Assembly: GCA_964543795.1 (NCBI GenBank)
Contig: CAZIZN010000018.1
Span: 1 to 64,000 of the forward strand
Length of the DNA stretch: 64,000 nt
Direction of reading: 5' to 3'
From: JACKIC01 sp964543795
Lineage (GTDB): Bacteria; Planctomycetota; UBA1135; UBA2386
Shown here: positions 52,229 through 61,265 of the stretch, one piece after another
Position numbering within the stretch: the first letter of the stretch is position 1
How the letters are laid out: each line of letters starts with the position of its first letter
Position numbers and translations under genes: made by a program
Notes under the pieces: generated by a model
Seen by the model: the letters and a program-made list of their open reading frames with translations, nothing else
Databases searched by the model: none
What the model was told of the DNA's origin: nothing

Positions 52229-54642
52229 CGGTAGATCACCTCGACCTGTTGACCGGCGGCGAGCCGGACGGAGTCCTCTGGAGCCAGCACGGTCAGCTGC
52301 GCGGCGCGTTGCGGTGCGAAGTCGAATGCGACCTCGCCGCGTACGCAACGCAGCGTGCGCACGAACTCCGCGCCGGCCTCGTGCAGGCGCGGCGCGGTGT
52401 GGTCCTCGTACTCGGAGTCGCCGACCGCGACGCGGAACACGGGGTGGCCGTCCGGGCCCTCGCGGCGGCCGAGCACGCGCCGTTCGCCCGCGAGCCCGAA
52501 GTCGGCGAGCACGATGCGGTCGTCGCTGCGCGGCTGCAGCAGCTGGCCGGCGCGACCGCTCCAGGTGCCGCTCGCGTCGACGAAGTCGCCGCGCCACAGC
52601 CACGCCAGCCGGCCGTGCTCGACGTCGAACGCGTAGTGCGCCCGCAGCGGCGAGCCGACCGCGATGCAGCGCGCCGAGAGGCCCTGCAGGAACGCACCGT
52701 GCAGGATCGGCCGGTCCTGCGCGGCGAGCACGAGCCCGTCGCTGCGGTCGAGGCCGGTCGGCAGCGGCGCGCCGGCGCCCAGCGAGAGCCAGGTGCGGAT
52801 GGCGTCGACCTCGGCGCGCGCGGCCGGACCGTCGTCGAGGAACGCGGGCGCCATGCGCGTGCCGGGGCGGTGCTTCGTCGGTGCGAGCACCCACTCGCGA
52901 AACCACCCCGGACGCAGGCGTTCGTGCTGGATCGCGAGGTCCATGCCCTGCGGCCCGAGCGCGCGGCGGCCGGCGAAGGAGTGGCACGTGACGCAGTTGC
53001 GCCCGCCGATGCCGGCGAGGCGAGCGCCCTGCAGCACCGCGTCGGCGGCGAACGGCGGCTCGCGGTCGTCACCGCCGCCGCCGTCGACGGCCGCGAACCA
53101 GCGTGCGTACTGCTGCGCACGGGCCGGCGCCAGCTTCGGCATGCGCACCCGCAGGTAGGGCCGCGCGCGCACGTCGCCGGCGAGCAGCCGTTCGATCCAG
53201 GCCGGACGCAGCCGATGGCCCGCGCGCGTCAGGTCCGGCGGCAGCCGCCCTTCGTCGCCGAGGTCCTCCTGCTCGGTGAGACCGTTCCGCACCGCCGGCG
53301 GCAGGCCGCCGCGGCCGTCGCGCGCATGGCAGGCCTCGCACCCGTCGGCGCGCAGCGCCAGCGCCAGCGCGTCGGCGGCGCCGAAGGGCCGCTGCGCGAG
53401 CGCCTGCCGCGGCAGGACCAGCGCCTGCGCGTGCGGCGATTCGGGGCACTGCCCGCCGCCCAGCGCCGCGAACGGCCGCGCCGGCGGCGGCGCCGGCAAC
53501 GCCGCGAGGTGAGGATCCTCGACGGTATGGCAGGCGACGCAGCGCTTCTGCGCTGCCGCGGTGCGGCCGCGAGCCACCGCCGCCGCGTCGGGCGGCGGCA
53601 GGCCGCCGGGCGGCTGCAAACGCAGGCGCACCGCACTCGCGGCGGCTGTGGGGATCTCCTGTTCGTCGACGCCCGGTCCCCGCCAGAGCACCTCGAGCGA
53701 CTGTTCGCCGGCCGCCTCGGCGTAGAGCACTTCGAGTTCGTGCGGACCCGCGGTCAGCTGCACCGCGCCGGCGCGGCGGCGGTGCGGCGCCAGCGCCTCG
53801 TTGCGCACGACGAGTTCGCCGTCGATCCAGAGCCACGAGCTGTCGTCGCTGCCGGTCGTGAACGTCCACTCGCCGGTCGCCGGCACGTCGAGCGTGGTGC
53901 GGAACCGCAGTACGAAGTGGTCGTCGCGCGTGCGCGGCGACACGTCGAGCCGCGCGACCACGCCGCGCGCGCTCGGTTCGCGGCCCTCGAGGGACGGCTG
54001 GGCCGCGGTCTCCACCGGGATCTCGAAGCACTCGAATCCGAAGCCGGGCACGGGCGCGGCCGACGCCGCGGCCTGTGCGCGCAGGAGCCACGCCGCGAGC
54101 GCCTCGGCCTCGGCCGGCTGCAGCGCGAAGTCGTGCGGCACGGCGGGTCGATGGGCAGCGGGCGCGATCAGGAAGTCGCGCACGTGGGCGAGGTCCGTGC
54201 GCGACGCCAGCCCCTCGAGGGCCGCGGGAGCGTGGCACGCGCCGCACGCGAGTTCGCGGAAGGAACGTTCGCCGCGGGCGAGCTGCGGCGGCGCGACGTC
54301 GGCCGGCTGCAGCCCGCCGCCCGGCGTCGCCAGCGAGCGCACCCACGCCGCGAGGTCCGCGGCGGCGGCGCCGCCATGATGCACGGCGAGGAAGTCCTCG
54401 AGGCCCGCGGCATACCAACCCGCGGCGGCGGCCAACGCCGGCCCGTCCGCCGGGACCGCCGTGTCCTCACCGAGCGGCGCCAGTGCGTGGCAACGGGCAC
54501 AGCCGGCGCGTTCGACCCCGATCGCCGCCGCGAACGCCTCGCCGTCGAGCGCCGGCAGGGCACGCCTCGCCTCGGGATCCGAGGGGCCGCCGCCGCAGCC
54601 GGTGAGCAGGAGCCATGCGAGCGCGGCGAAGGGGATGCGCAT
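52222..54642 (-). CDS. Multi-haem c-type cytochrome lipoprotein with PA14 domain
   Basis: 806 residues from the ATG at 54642, with a lipobox in LAWLLLTGC (C16). Five CXXCH haem sites are visible: CARCH (48-52), CGACH (133-137), then CVACH, CEACH and CVTCH in the second half. Between the second and third, LDVPATGEWTFTTGSDDSSWLWIDGELVVRN forms a PA14 domain (about 235-360), a carbohydrate- or polymer-binding beta sandwich. The C-terminal part lacks haem motifs. The PA14/cytochrome mix is typical of Planctomycetota. It is the fourth gene of the sigma-kinase operon and overlaps the propeller gene. Confidence 0.85.
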   Translation of the reverse strand: MRIPFAALAWLLLTGCGGGPSDPEARRALPALDGEAFAAAIGVERAGCARCHALAPLGEDTAVPADGPALAAAAGWYAAGLEDFLAVHHGGAAAADLAAWVRSLATPGGGLQPADVAPPQLARGERSFRELACGACHAPAALEGLASRTDLAHVRDFLIAPAAHRPAVPHDFALQPAEAEALAAWLLRAQAAASAAPVPGFGFECFEIPVETAAQPSLEGREPSARGVVARLDVSPRTRDDHFVLRFRTTLDVPATGEWTFTTGSDDSSWLWIDGELVVRNEALAPHRRRAGAVQLTAGPHELEVLYAEAAGEQSLEVLWRGPGVDEQEIPTAAASAVRLRLQPPGGLPPPDAAAVARGRTAAAQKRCVACHTVEDPHLAALPAPPPARPFAALGGGQCPESPHAQALVLPRQALAQRPFGAADALALALRADGCEACHARDGRGGLPPAVRNGLTEQEDLGDEGRLPPDLTRAGHRLRPAWIERLLAGDVRARPYLRVRMPKLAPARAQQYARWFAAVDGGGGDDREPPFAADAVLQGARLAGIGGRNCVTCHSFAGRRALGPQGMDLAIQHERLRPGWFREWVLAPTKHRPGTRMAPAFLDDGPAARAEVDAIRTWLSLGAGAPLPTGLDRSDGLVLAAQDRPILHGAFLQGLSARCIAVGSPLRAHYAFDVEHGRLAWLWRGDFVDASGTWSGRAGQLLQPRSDDRIVLADFGLAGERRVLGRREGPDGHPVFRVAVGDSEYEDHTAPRLHEAGAEFVRTLRCVRGEVAFDFAPQRAAQLTVLAPEDSVRLAAGQQVEVIYRW

Positions 54643-54686
54643 GCGGGCAGCGTGCCCGCCCACGGCCACGCGCGCCAGCCTGCGCC

Positions 54687-57530
54687 CTAGAGTCGCACCT
54701 GCACGACGCGGCCCACCCCGTCGATGCGCACGGTGCGCGGCGGCGTGTCGCTGCCGAACAGTCGCACCTGGTACTCGCCTTCGCCGCGGTTGGCGAACTG
54801 GGCCAACCCCTTCTCGTCGACCTCGACGCCGGCCACCACGCGGCCGCGCTGCAGCAGCTGGACCATGCCGTAGTCGCGCGCGCCCGGCCGGCCGACGATC
54901 ACCTCGATCGTGGCGCCGAGCGTCAGCCGGGCGAGGAACGGCTCGGGCAACAGCACGTCGCGCGGCAGGTCGAGTTCGAAGGTACGCAGCGCGAAGCCGG
55001 GCGAGCGCACGACGAGGCGAGCCGACCGGGTGGTGACGCCGGTGACGGTGAAGCTGCCGTCGGCCGCGGTGCGCAGCTTCGGCTCGAACAGGTCGAGGTC
55101 GGATTCGTCGCCGAGGAACACGGCGGCGTCGGCGACGGGCGCGCCGGTCGGGTCCACGACGCGGCCGTGCAACTCGCTGCCGGCCTCCAGCACGATCTCG
55201 CCGAGTTCGTTGGTCTTGCCCGGCGGCAGGGTGCGCTCGACGACGTACGGCGCGAATCCCTCGGCCCAGATCTCGATCCGCACGCGCCCCGTCGGGCAGT
55301 GCGGCCACAGCAGTTCGCCGTTCTGCAGGTCGACCCAGGTGGCGCGATCGCCGAGTTCGTCGCTGCTCGTGGCGCGCAGGATGACGCCGCCGAGGCGCTT
55401 CTTGTCGGGCAGGCCCAGCACGGTGGCCGCGAGCATGCAGGTCGGCGGCGTGTCGATCGTGACGACGACCGTCTCCCGATCGGCGGCCACCGGCACCAGC
55501 GTGTCGCGGCGGCGATCGCCGAGGGAGACCTGCAGCTCGACCGGCTTGTCGCCGAGCTCGAGCGCGAACGCACCGGTCGCGTCGGTGACCACGGGCTGAC
55601 CGACGACGCCGCGGACGGCGACGAGCGCGCCGGGCACCGGTTGACCGTCGCTGCCGTTCACCTGCCCGCGCAGCGTGCGACCCGCGGGCAGTTCGAGGTC
55701 GACGGCCTTCGCGACGTCGGCGACGACGAGTTCGGCGATGCCGCCGGTCTGCGACGGGAAGCGGGCGCGCAGGCGATAGGGCCCGGGCGGCATGTCCGGC
55801 ACGACGAAGCTGCCGTCGCCGCGGGTGACGGTCGCGGCCTGCGACTGCGGCCCGACGACGCTGACGGGCGCGCCCGCGACCGGACGGCCGCCGCGCAGCA
55901 CGCGACCGCGGACCGCGACGCCGCGGCTCAGCACGACGTCGCCGATCTCGACCGGCCGTGAGAGCGGCGGCACCGGCACACGCAGCCAGCGGCTGCCGTG
56001 CCCCGGCAGCTCGAAGCGGGCGTTCATGAGCCCCGGCGGCAGGCCGCGGAACTCGAACGAGCCGTCGGCGCCGGCCGCCGTGAGCAGGCGATCGCGTTCG
56101 AACGTCACGAGGCTGGCGAGCTGGCTGCCGGCCTTGGCGAGTTCCAGCTGCATCGCGGCATCGCCGATCCAGCGCGCGTTCTCCGCGAGCACGCGCGTCT
56201 GCACCACCGCGACGCCGGCGAGGGGCCGGCCCTGTTCGTCCACGACGCGTCCGCGCACCGTGGTCGGTTCACGCGTGGGCAGTTCGACCACCGTCTCGGC
56301 ACGTTCCTCGATGCGCACCGTGGCCGTGCTGGACATCGTGCGCACGAAGGCGAACGCGCCGTCCTGCACCCGCAGTTCGGCCCAGCCCGGCGAGAGCGGC
56401 CGCTCGCACTCGAACGAACCGTCCGCATCGACCGTGGCGAAGCACAGTTCGCCGCCGCTGTCGCGGACCTCGAGCACCGCGCCGCCGTGCACGCGGCCGG
56501 CCCCGGCATCGTCGACGACCTGGCCGACGAGGCGCGAGCGGGGCGGCAGTTCGAACGCCTGTTCCGCGGTGGCCGCGCCGATCGCGAGCGTGCGCGCGAG
56601 GGTGCCGAACGACGGGTGTCGCACGACGACCCGATGGTTGCCGCGCGCGAGCCCGCCGAGCACGAACGAGCCGTCGGCACCGCTCGTCGCGGCGGCCGGT
56701 ACCACGAGGCCCAGACGCGCGTTCGGCGCCAGCAGCTCGATGCGCGCGCCGGCGATCGGCGCCTGGGTGGCGGCGGCGACCACGCGGCCGCGCAAGGGCG
56801 CCATCGACGGGCGATCGAAGCGCATGTCGACGCGTTCGACGGCCCCCACCACGACCGCGGGGGCCACGGCGGGCTGCCACCACTCGTGGCGCGCGACGAC
56901 CCGCACCGGCCCGCCCGGCAGGTTGGTGAAGCGGTAGGCGCCGGATGCGCCGGTCGTGGTCGCGACGGCGCGGCGCGGTTCGGCGAGCAGCGACTCGATC
57001 GCCACGACGGCGTTCGCCATCGGCGCGCCGCTGTCGTTGGTGACGACGCCGCGCAGCTCGAAACCCGGCTGCAGCCGCAGCTGCACGCGGCTCTGCGACC
57101 ACGGCACGTCCTCGAGTCCGCCGGCGTGCTGCGGGTGCTCGAACGCGAGCAGCAGGCCGTGCTGCGCCTCGAGCCGGAACTCGAAGGCGCCGTCGCCGAG
57201 CGTGACCGCCTGGTCGATGGGCTCGCTCTGCCATTCGGGCCAGTCGGTGATCGCGCGCAGCACCGCGACCGTGGCACCCGCCGCAGGACGACCGTCGGGC
57301 AGCAGCACGACGCCGCCGATCCGGCGCGCCACCTGCCGATCGGGGCGCACTTCGGGGCGCGTCAGCTGGATGGGGGTGACCGCCTGCGTCGGCGCCACCG
57401 CGTGCGGCGCCTGGTCGAGGCGCGCGGCGACGCGGTGCTCCTCGCGCAGCGCCATGCGCGCCACCATGACGATCGCACCCAGCACGATCGCGGCGAGCAC
57501 CAGGGACGGCCAGCCGGGACGACCCCGCAT
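54687..57530 (-). CDS. Membrane-anchored protein with carboxypeptidase-regulatory repeats
   Basis: 947 residues. One N-terminal TM segment (SLVLAAIVLGAIVMVARMAL) anchors a long extracytoplasmic chain of repeated beta domains of the carboxypeptidase-regulatory type, each with a GxVxxxxGxPxxxAxVxV and a DGSFxxxxLPxG-like block, e.g. IGGVVLLPDGRPAAGATVAVL, LRGVVTNDSGAPMANAVVAIESLL, VRGRVVDEQGRPLAGVAVVQ, VRGRVLRGGRPVAGAPVSVVG, LHGRVVDPTGAPVADAAVFLGD. I count about eight to nine. No enzyme domain is seen. The start lies 1 bp after the kinase stop, so it may be a target or partner of the kinase at the membrane. Confidence 0.82.
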   Translation of the reverse strand: MRGRPGWPSLVLAAIVLGAIVMVARMALREEHRVAARLDQAPHAVAPTQAVTPIQLTRPEVRPDRQVARRIGGVVLLPDGRPAAGATVAVLRAITDWPEWQSEPIDQAVTLGDGAFEFRLEAQHGLLLAFEHPQHAGGLEDVPWSQSRVQLRLQPGFELRGVVTNDSGAPMANAVVAIESLLAEPRRAVATTTGASGAYRFTNLPGGPVRVVARHEWWQPAVAPAVVVGAVERVDMRFDRPSMAPLRGRVVAAATQAPIAGARIELLAPNARLGLVVPAAATSGADGSFVLGGLARGNHRVVVRHPSFGTLARTLAIGAATAEQAFELPPRSRLVGQVVDDAGAGRVHGGAVLEVRDSGGELCFATVDADGSFECERPLSPGWAELRVQDGAFAFVRTMSSTATVRIEERAETVVELPTREPTTVRGRVVDEQGRPLAGVAVVQTRVLAENARWIGDAAMQLELAKAGSQLASLVTFERDRLLTAAGADGSFEFRGLPPGLMNARFELPGHGSRWLRVPVPPLSRPVEIGDVVLSRGVAVRGRVLRGGRPVAGAPVSVVGPQSQAATVTRGDGSFVVPDMPPGPYRLRARFPSQTGGIAELVVADVAKAVDLELPAGRTLRGQVNGSDGQPVPGALVAVRGVVGQPVVTDATGAFALELGDKPVELQVSLGDRRRDTLVPVAADRETVVVTIDTPPTCMLAATVLGLPDKKRLGGVILRATSSDELGDRATWVDLQNGELLWPHCPTGRVRIEIWAEGFAPYVVERTLPPGKTNELGEIVLEAGSELHGRVVDPTGAPVADAAVFLGDESDLDLFEPKLRTAADGSFTVTGVTTRSARLVVRSPGFALRTFELDLPRDVLLPEPFLARLTLGATIEVIVGRPGARDYGMVQLLQRGRVVAGVEVDEKGLAQFANRGEGEYQVRLFGSDTPPRTVRIDGVGRVVQVRL

Positions 57531-57531
57531 C

Positions 57532-60150
57532 TCAGCGTCCTCCCTGCGCGGTGCCGTGCAGGCCGATCAGGCCGCGGAACGACTGCGCGAGCGCCAGGGC
57601 GCTCTCGCGCGCGCCGGAGCCGAGCTGCGGCGCGAGTTCCTCGCACACCGTCACGATCGCCTGCAGCGTCTCCTCGCGCGATACCGCCTGCTGCACGGCC
57701 GCCATCGCGTCGTCGAGCGCCTCGTCGAACAGGCCGCTGCGCAGACGGTGGCGCATACGCAACACCCTCGCCGCCGGATCGGCCTCGCTCGCCGCCACCC
57801 AGGCATCGAGCAGGCCCTGCGCCTCGGCCGAATCGGCGAGGTAGTGCATCTGCGCCGCGAGCCGGTGCATGCCCGGCAGGTTGGGCTGGCTGCGGCGCAG
57901 TTCGTCGAAGCGCGGCAGCCACAGCGGCAGCATCTGCCGCGGCGGCGCCAACCGCAGCAGGTCCTCCCAGGCGGCGACCTGCAGCGCCGGGGCGAGCGCC
58001 CGGCCGGCGCGATCGAGCAGCGGCCCGCGCTGGCCGGGGCTCTCGAGCAGCTGCTGCACCGAGCGCCAGCCCTGCAGCGGCGAGTCGGGGTGCACGCAGC
58101 GGTCGATGAGCTCGCGCGCGAGTTCGATCTGCGTGCGGAAGCGCGCCGGGTCGCCGAGCAGATCGAGCGACTGCTGTGCCTGCTGGGCCAACACCGCACA
58201 GAACCCGGTGGGTGTGCCGCCGGCCGCGACCCCGTCGGGCGGACCGCCGAGCCAGCGCGACGCGAGCTGGTGCAGCGCGCGCCGCTTCTGGTAGCCGATC
58301 GGGAACTCCATCAGGTTCGCACCCTTGGGCGGCTGCAGGCCGCCCGCGGTCCAGAGCAGGAGCCCGGTGACGCGCGTGCGGTCGGCGGACGCAGCGGCCA
58401 GATCGCGTTCGAGCCGCTGCAGGGCGGCGAGCACGTCGTTGCTCTGCACGACGTCGAGCACCGCCAGCAGGATGCGCGGGAACACGGCGCCCGGGCGCAG
58501 GTACGCCGCGAGCGCGAGGTCGGTGCGGGCGTCGTTCGGGCGCGCCACGGCCGCGGTGAGGTTGGCGACGCCGCGGCCGAGGTAGAGGCCGTAGAGCCGG
58601 AGTTCGACTGCCAGCTCGCGGCCCGTGCGCGCCGCGATCGCGTCGGCGAGCGCGCGGTCGTAGAGCACCAGTGCTTCGTAGCCGCGACCCTCGCGCAGCA
58701 ACGAACTGGCCAACGGCAGCGGGTCCTCGGCATAGGCGGCCCGCATGGCCGCCGGCGCCGGATCGTCCGCGACCTCCGCCTGAGCGCCGTCGAGCGCGCG
58801 CAGCACGGCGCCGCTGGGCCCGACCGGCGCCTGCGGCACGCCCGTCAGCGACTCGAGCAACGGCAACGGCCCCCACGGCGCGCCGAGTTCGTTGCCGATG
58901 TCCTTGGCGATCTCGGCGAGGTTGTTCTGGTGGCGCGAGACGAGGCTCTGTCCCTTCTCGCGGCGCAGCACGGTCAGCAGCGAGAGGGTCGCGAGCAGCA
59001 GCACCGCGGTCGCGACGATCGCGCCCGACAGCACCGGGTTCTTGCGCACGCGGCGCCACAGACGCACGTAGAGCGGCAGGCGCCGGATGTGCACGGGCTC
59101 GCCGTCGGCGATGCGCATCAGGTCGCGCGACAGCGCCTCGCCGTCCTGGTAGCGGTCCTCGGGCTCGCGGCTGAGCAGCTTCTCGAGCACCACGTCGAGG
59201 TCGCGCGGCGCCTTCGGCCGCAGCTCGCGCAGCCGCCGCGGCGTGCCGTGCAGGATCGACTGCAGGAGCGCTTCCGTGGTGCTGCCGGACAGCGGCAGCT
59301 GTCCGGTCACGGCCTCGAACAGCGTCACGCCGAGCGAGTAGAGGTCGCTCGCCGGTGTGAGGTCGCTGCCTAGCGCCTGTTCGGGCGGCGCGTAGTGCAA
59401 GGTGCCGAGGAATCCGCCGCCCTTCGAGGTCAGCCGGACCGACGCCTGATCGAGCGCCTTGGCCAGTCCGAAGTCGGTCAGCGCGAGCGTGCCGTCGGCG
59501 GCGACGAGGATGTTGCCCGGCTTGACGTCGCGGTGCAGCAGGCGGCGGCGGTGCGCGAGCCCGAGCGCATCGGCCACGCCCGCGAAGCGCCGGCACGCCT
59601 CGAGCGGCTCCATCGGCGCCTCGCCGCGCCGCCGCGCGGCGGCGATGTGCTTGTCGAGGCTCATGCCGTCGACGCGCTCCATCGCGAAGAACAGCATGCC
59701 CTGCGCCTCGCCGTAGTCGTAGATCGGCACGATGTGCCGGTGGTGCAGGGCGGCGGTGGCACGCGCTTCGGCCCGGAACCGCTTGCGCATGGTCGGGTCC
59801 GAGCAGTAGTTCGGCGACAGCACCTTGAGCGCGACCTCGCGCTCGAGGTCGGCCTGGTAACCGAGGTAGACCGTGCCCATGCCGCCGCGGCCGAGCATCC
59901 CCTTGATCGTGTAGCCGCCGAGCTGGCTCGGCACGTCCGTCGTCGCGCCGACGACCTGCTCGACGAAGTCGAGCGCGTTCAGGCGCGAGAGGATGTCGGA
60001 CGTCGTCGCGTCGTCGGTGGACTGCAGCTCGCGCCGCAGGACCGCGCCCGAACTGCCCGCCTGCAGGAACTCGGCCATGCGCGCGTCCGCACCGGCGTCG
60101 TCCGGGCCCTGGGCGTCGTCGATCGGCGCCGGCTGCGGCGCTCCGTTCAC
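57532..60150 (-). CDS. Membrane Ser/Thr protein kinase (PknB-like)
   Basis: 872 residues from a GTG at 60150 that overlaps the sigma-factor stop (GTGA). A cytosolic kinase domain spans about 80-345 with the glycine loop GRGGMGTVYLG, ATP-binding K109 (VALKVL), catalytic HRDVKPGN (D208, K210), DFGLA (D226) and APPEQALGSD. A single TM helix follows (about 370-392, VLSGAIVATAVLLLATLSLL). The extracytoplasmic part of about 470 residues is Ala/Leu/Arg-rich and helical, with TPR-like pairs, and has no known sensor domain. The likely partners are the overlapping sigma factor and the repeat protein downstream. Confidence 0.92.
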   Translation of the reverse strand: MNGAPQPAPIDDAQGPDDAGADARMAEFLQAGSSGAVLRRELQSTDDATTSDILSRLNALDFVEQVVGATTDVPSQLGGYTIKGMLGRGGMGTVYLGYQADLEREVALKVLSPNYCSDPTMRKRFRAEARATAALHHRHIVPIYDYGEAQGMLFFAMERVDGMSLDKHIAAARRRGEAPMEPLEACRRFAGVADALGLAHRRRLLHRDVKPGNILVAADGTLALTDFGLAKALDQASVRLTSKGGGFLGTLHYAPPEQALGSDLTPASDLYSLGVTLFEAVTGQLPLSGSTTEALLQSILHGTPRRLRELRPKAPRDLDVVLEKLLSREPEDRYQDGEALSRDLMRIADGEPVHIRRLPLYVRLWRRVRKNPVLSGAIVATAVLLLATLSLLTVLRREKGQSLVSRHQNNLAEIAKDIGNELGAPWGPLPLLESLTGVPQAPVGPSGAVLRALDGAQAEVADDPAPAAMRAAYAEDPLPLASSLLREGRGYEALVLYDRALADAIAARTGRELAVELRLYGLYLGRGVANLTAAVARPNDARTDLALAAYLRPGAVFPRILLAVLDVVQSNDVLAALQRLERDLAAASADRTRVTGLLLWTAGGLQPPKGANLMEFPIGYQKRRALHQLASRWLGGPPDGVAAGGTPTGFCAVLAQQAQQSLDLLGDPARFRTQIELARELIDRCVHPDSPLQGWRSVQQLLESPGQRGPLLDRAGRALAPALQVAAWEDLLRLAPPRQMLPLWLPRFDELRRSQPNLPGMHRLAAQMHYLADSAEAQGLLDAWVAASEADPAARVLRMRHRLRSGLFDEALDDAMAAVQQAVSREETLQAIVTVCEELAPQLGSGARESALALAQSFRGLIGLHGTAQGGR

Positions 60151-60668
60151 AGCTTCAGTTCCTCGGCGAGGCGCTTCAGCGCGCGGCTCAGCAGCAGGTG
60201 CGTGGCGTTCTCGCTGCGGCCCATGCGCTCGGCGACCTCCTTGCCCGAGAGCCCCTCGATCTTCATGAGCAGGATCACCTCGCGGTGGTCGTCGGACAGC
60301 CGTTCGAGCGCCTGTCCGAGCAGCGCCAGGCGGTCCTTGCGGTCGGCGTGCGTCACCGGGCCCGAGCGCCGGTCGGCCACCGGCAGCTCGGTCTTGATCG
60401 CGTGCTCGCGGCGCGGGTCGCGCGCGGCGACACCGAGCTGGTCGCGCAGGATGCGCGCCACCTTGCGCCGCGCCAGGGTCACGAGCCACGCGCCGGCGTT
60501 GGCCTCGTCCAACAGGGTCTTCCACGAGTGGACCGCCTCGATCGCCACCTCCTGCAGGATGTCCTCCGGGTCCATACGGACCCGCAGATTCGGCCCCATC
60601 CGCAGATAGATGACGGAGAGGAGCCGCTCGCGATGCTGCTCGAAGGCGAGTTCGGGGGAGAGGGCCAT
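60147..60668 (-). CDS. ECF-type RNA polymerase sigma factor (kinase-linked)
   Basis: 173 residues from the ATG at 60668. Region 2: FEQHRERLLSVIYLRMGPNLRVRMDPEDILQEVAIEAVHSW, with the DPEDILQE core-binding stretch. Region 4: LGQALERLSDDHREVILLMKIEGLSGKEVAERMGRSENATHLLLSRALKRLAEEL, with the helix-turn-helix. No anti-sigma gene is adjacent. The overlapping Ser/Thr kinase is the expected regulator, as known for planctomycete sigma groups controlled by phosphorylation. First gene of a five-gene operon. The 200-bp spacer upstream (60669-60869) should hold its promoter, but no clear hexamers are seen. Confidence 0.9.
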   Translation of the reverse strand: MALSPELAFEQHRERLLSVIYLRMGPNLRVRMDPEDILQEVAIEAVHSWKTLLDEANAGAWLVTLARRKVARILRDQLGVAARDPRREHAIKTELPVADRRSGPVTHADRKDRLALLGQALERLSDDHREVILLMKIEGLSGKEVAERMGRSENATHLLLSRALKRLAEELKL

Positions 60669-60869
60669 GCCGAAGCTACGACGGGATCGGGGGAGGATTC
60701 CCGTGCGACGGGCCGGCAATCTACGGCACACCGGGTGCCGCGGCGAGTGGTGGCCTGCCCTTCGTTGCCGCCGCTTGCGCCCCGGACGATGGAGGAGGTG
60801 CGCCGGCGGGGCCCCTTCGCGGAGCGGGCGCGGCGACGCGCCGGCCGGGCCGCGCCCCGGGGATGCCGA

Positions 60870-61265
60870 TCAGGCCGAGAGTTCCGCGGGCAGCCGCCGC
60901 AACCTGCCGTCGCGGCCGACGCACGCGAGCTTCGTCGAACCGGTCGCGCAGACCGCGCCGTCGCTCTGGCGCCGGCACTCGTAGGCGAGCACGACCGAGA
61001 CCTTGGCGACGTCGACCACCCGCACGGCGATGGCGACGACGTCGTCGTAGTCGACGGGCTTGTGGTAGCGACAGACGAACTCGACGACCTGCAGCAGGTC
61101 GCCTTCGTCCTCCATCTCGCGATAGGTCTTGCCGCGACGCCGCATCCATTCGGTGCGCGCCTCCTCGAACCACGCCACGTAGCTGCCGTGGTGGGCGACC
61201 GCCATGCGGTCCGTCTCGCAGTAACGCACCCGCACGTGGTGCGGCGGATCGTCGAACGTCGTCAT
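60870..61265 (-). CDS. Acyl-CoA thioesterase, YbgC/FadM type
   Basis: 131 residues, hot-dog fold. HHVRVRYCETDRMAVAHHGSYVAWFEEARTEWMR holds the catalytic Asp (ETDRM) and the HHGSYVxWFEEART signature of the 4-hydroxybenzoyl-CoA thioesterase group. LLQVVEFVCRYHKPVDYDDVVAIAVRV follows as usual. It hydrolyses acyl-CoA thioesters in the cytosol, chain length unknown. The start overlaps the stop of the amino-acid dehydrogenase gene (ATGA), suggesting joint use in degradation of branched-chain or aromatic amino acids. Confidence 0.9.
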   Translation of the reverse strand: MTTFDDPPHHVRVRYCETDRMAVAHHGSYVAWFEEARTEWMRRRGKTYREMEDEGDLLQVVEFVCRYHKPVDYDDVVAIAVRVVDVAKVSVVLAYECRRQSDGAVCATGSTKLACVGRDGRLRRLPAELSA

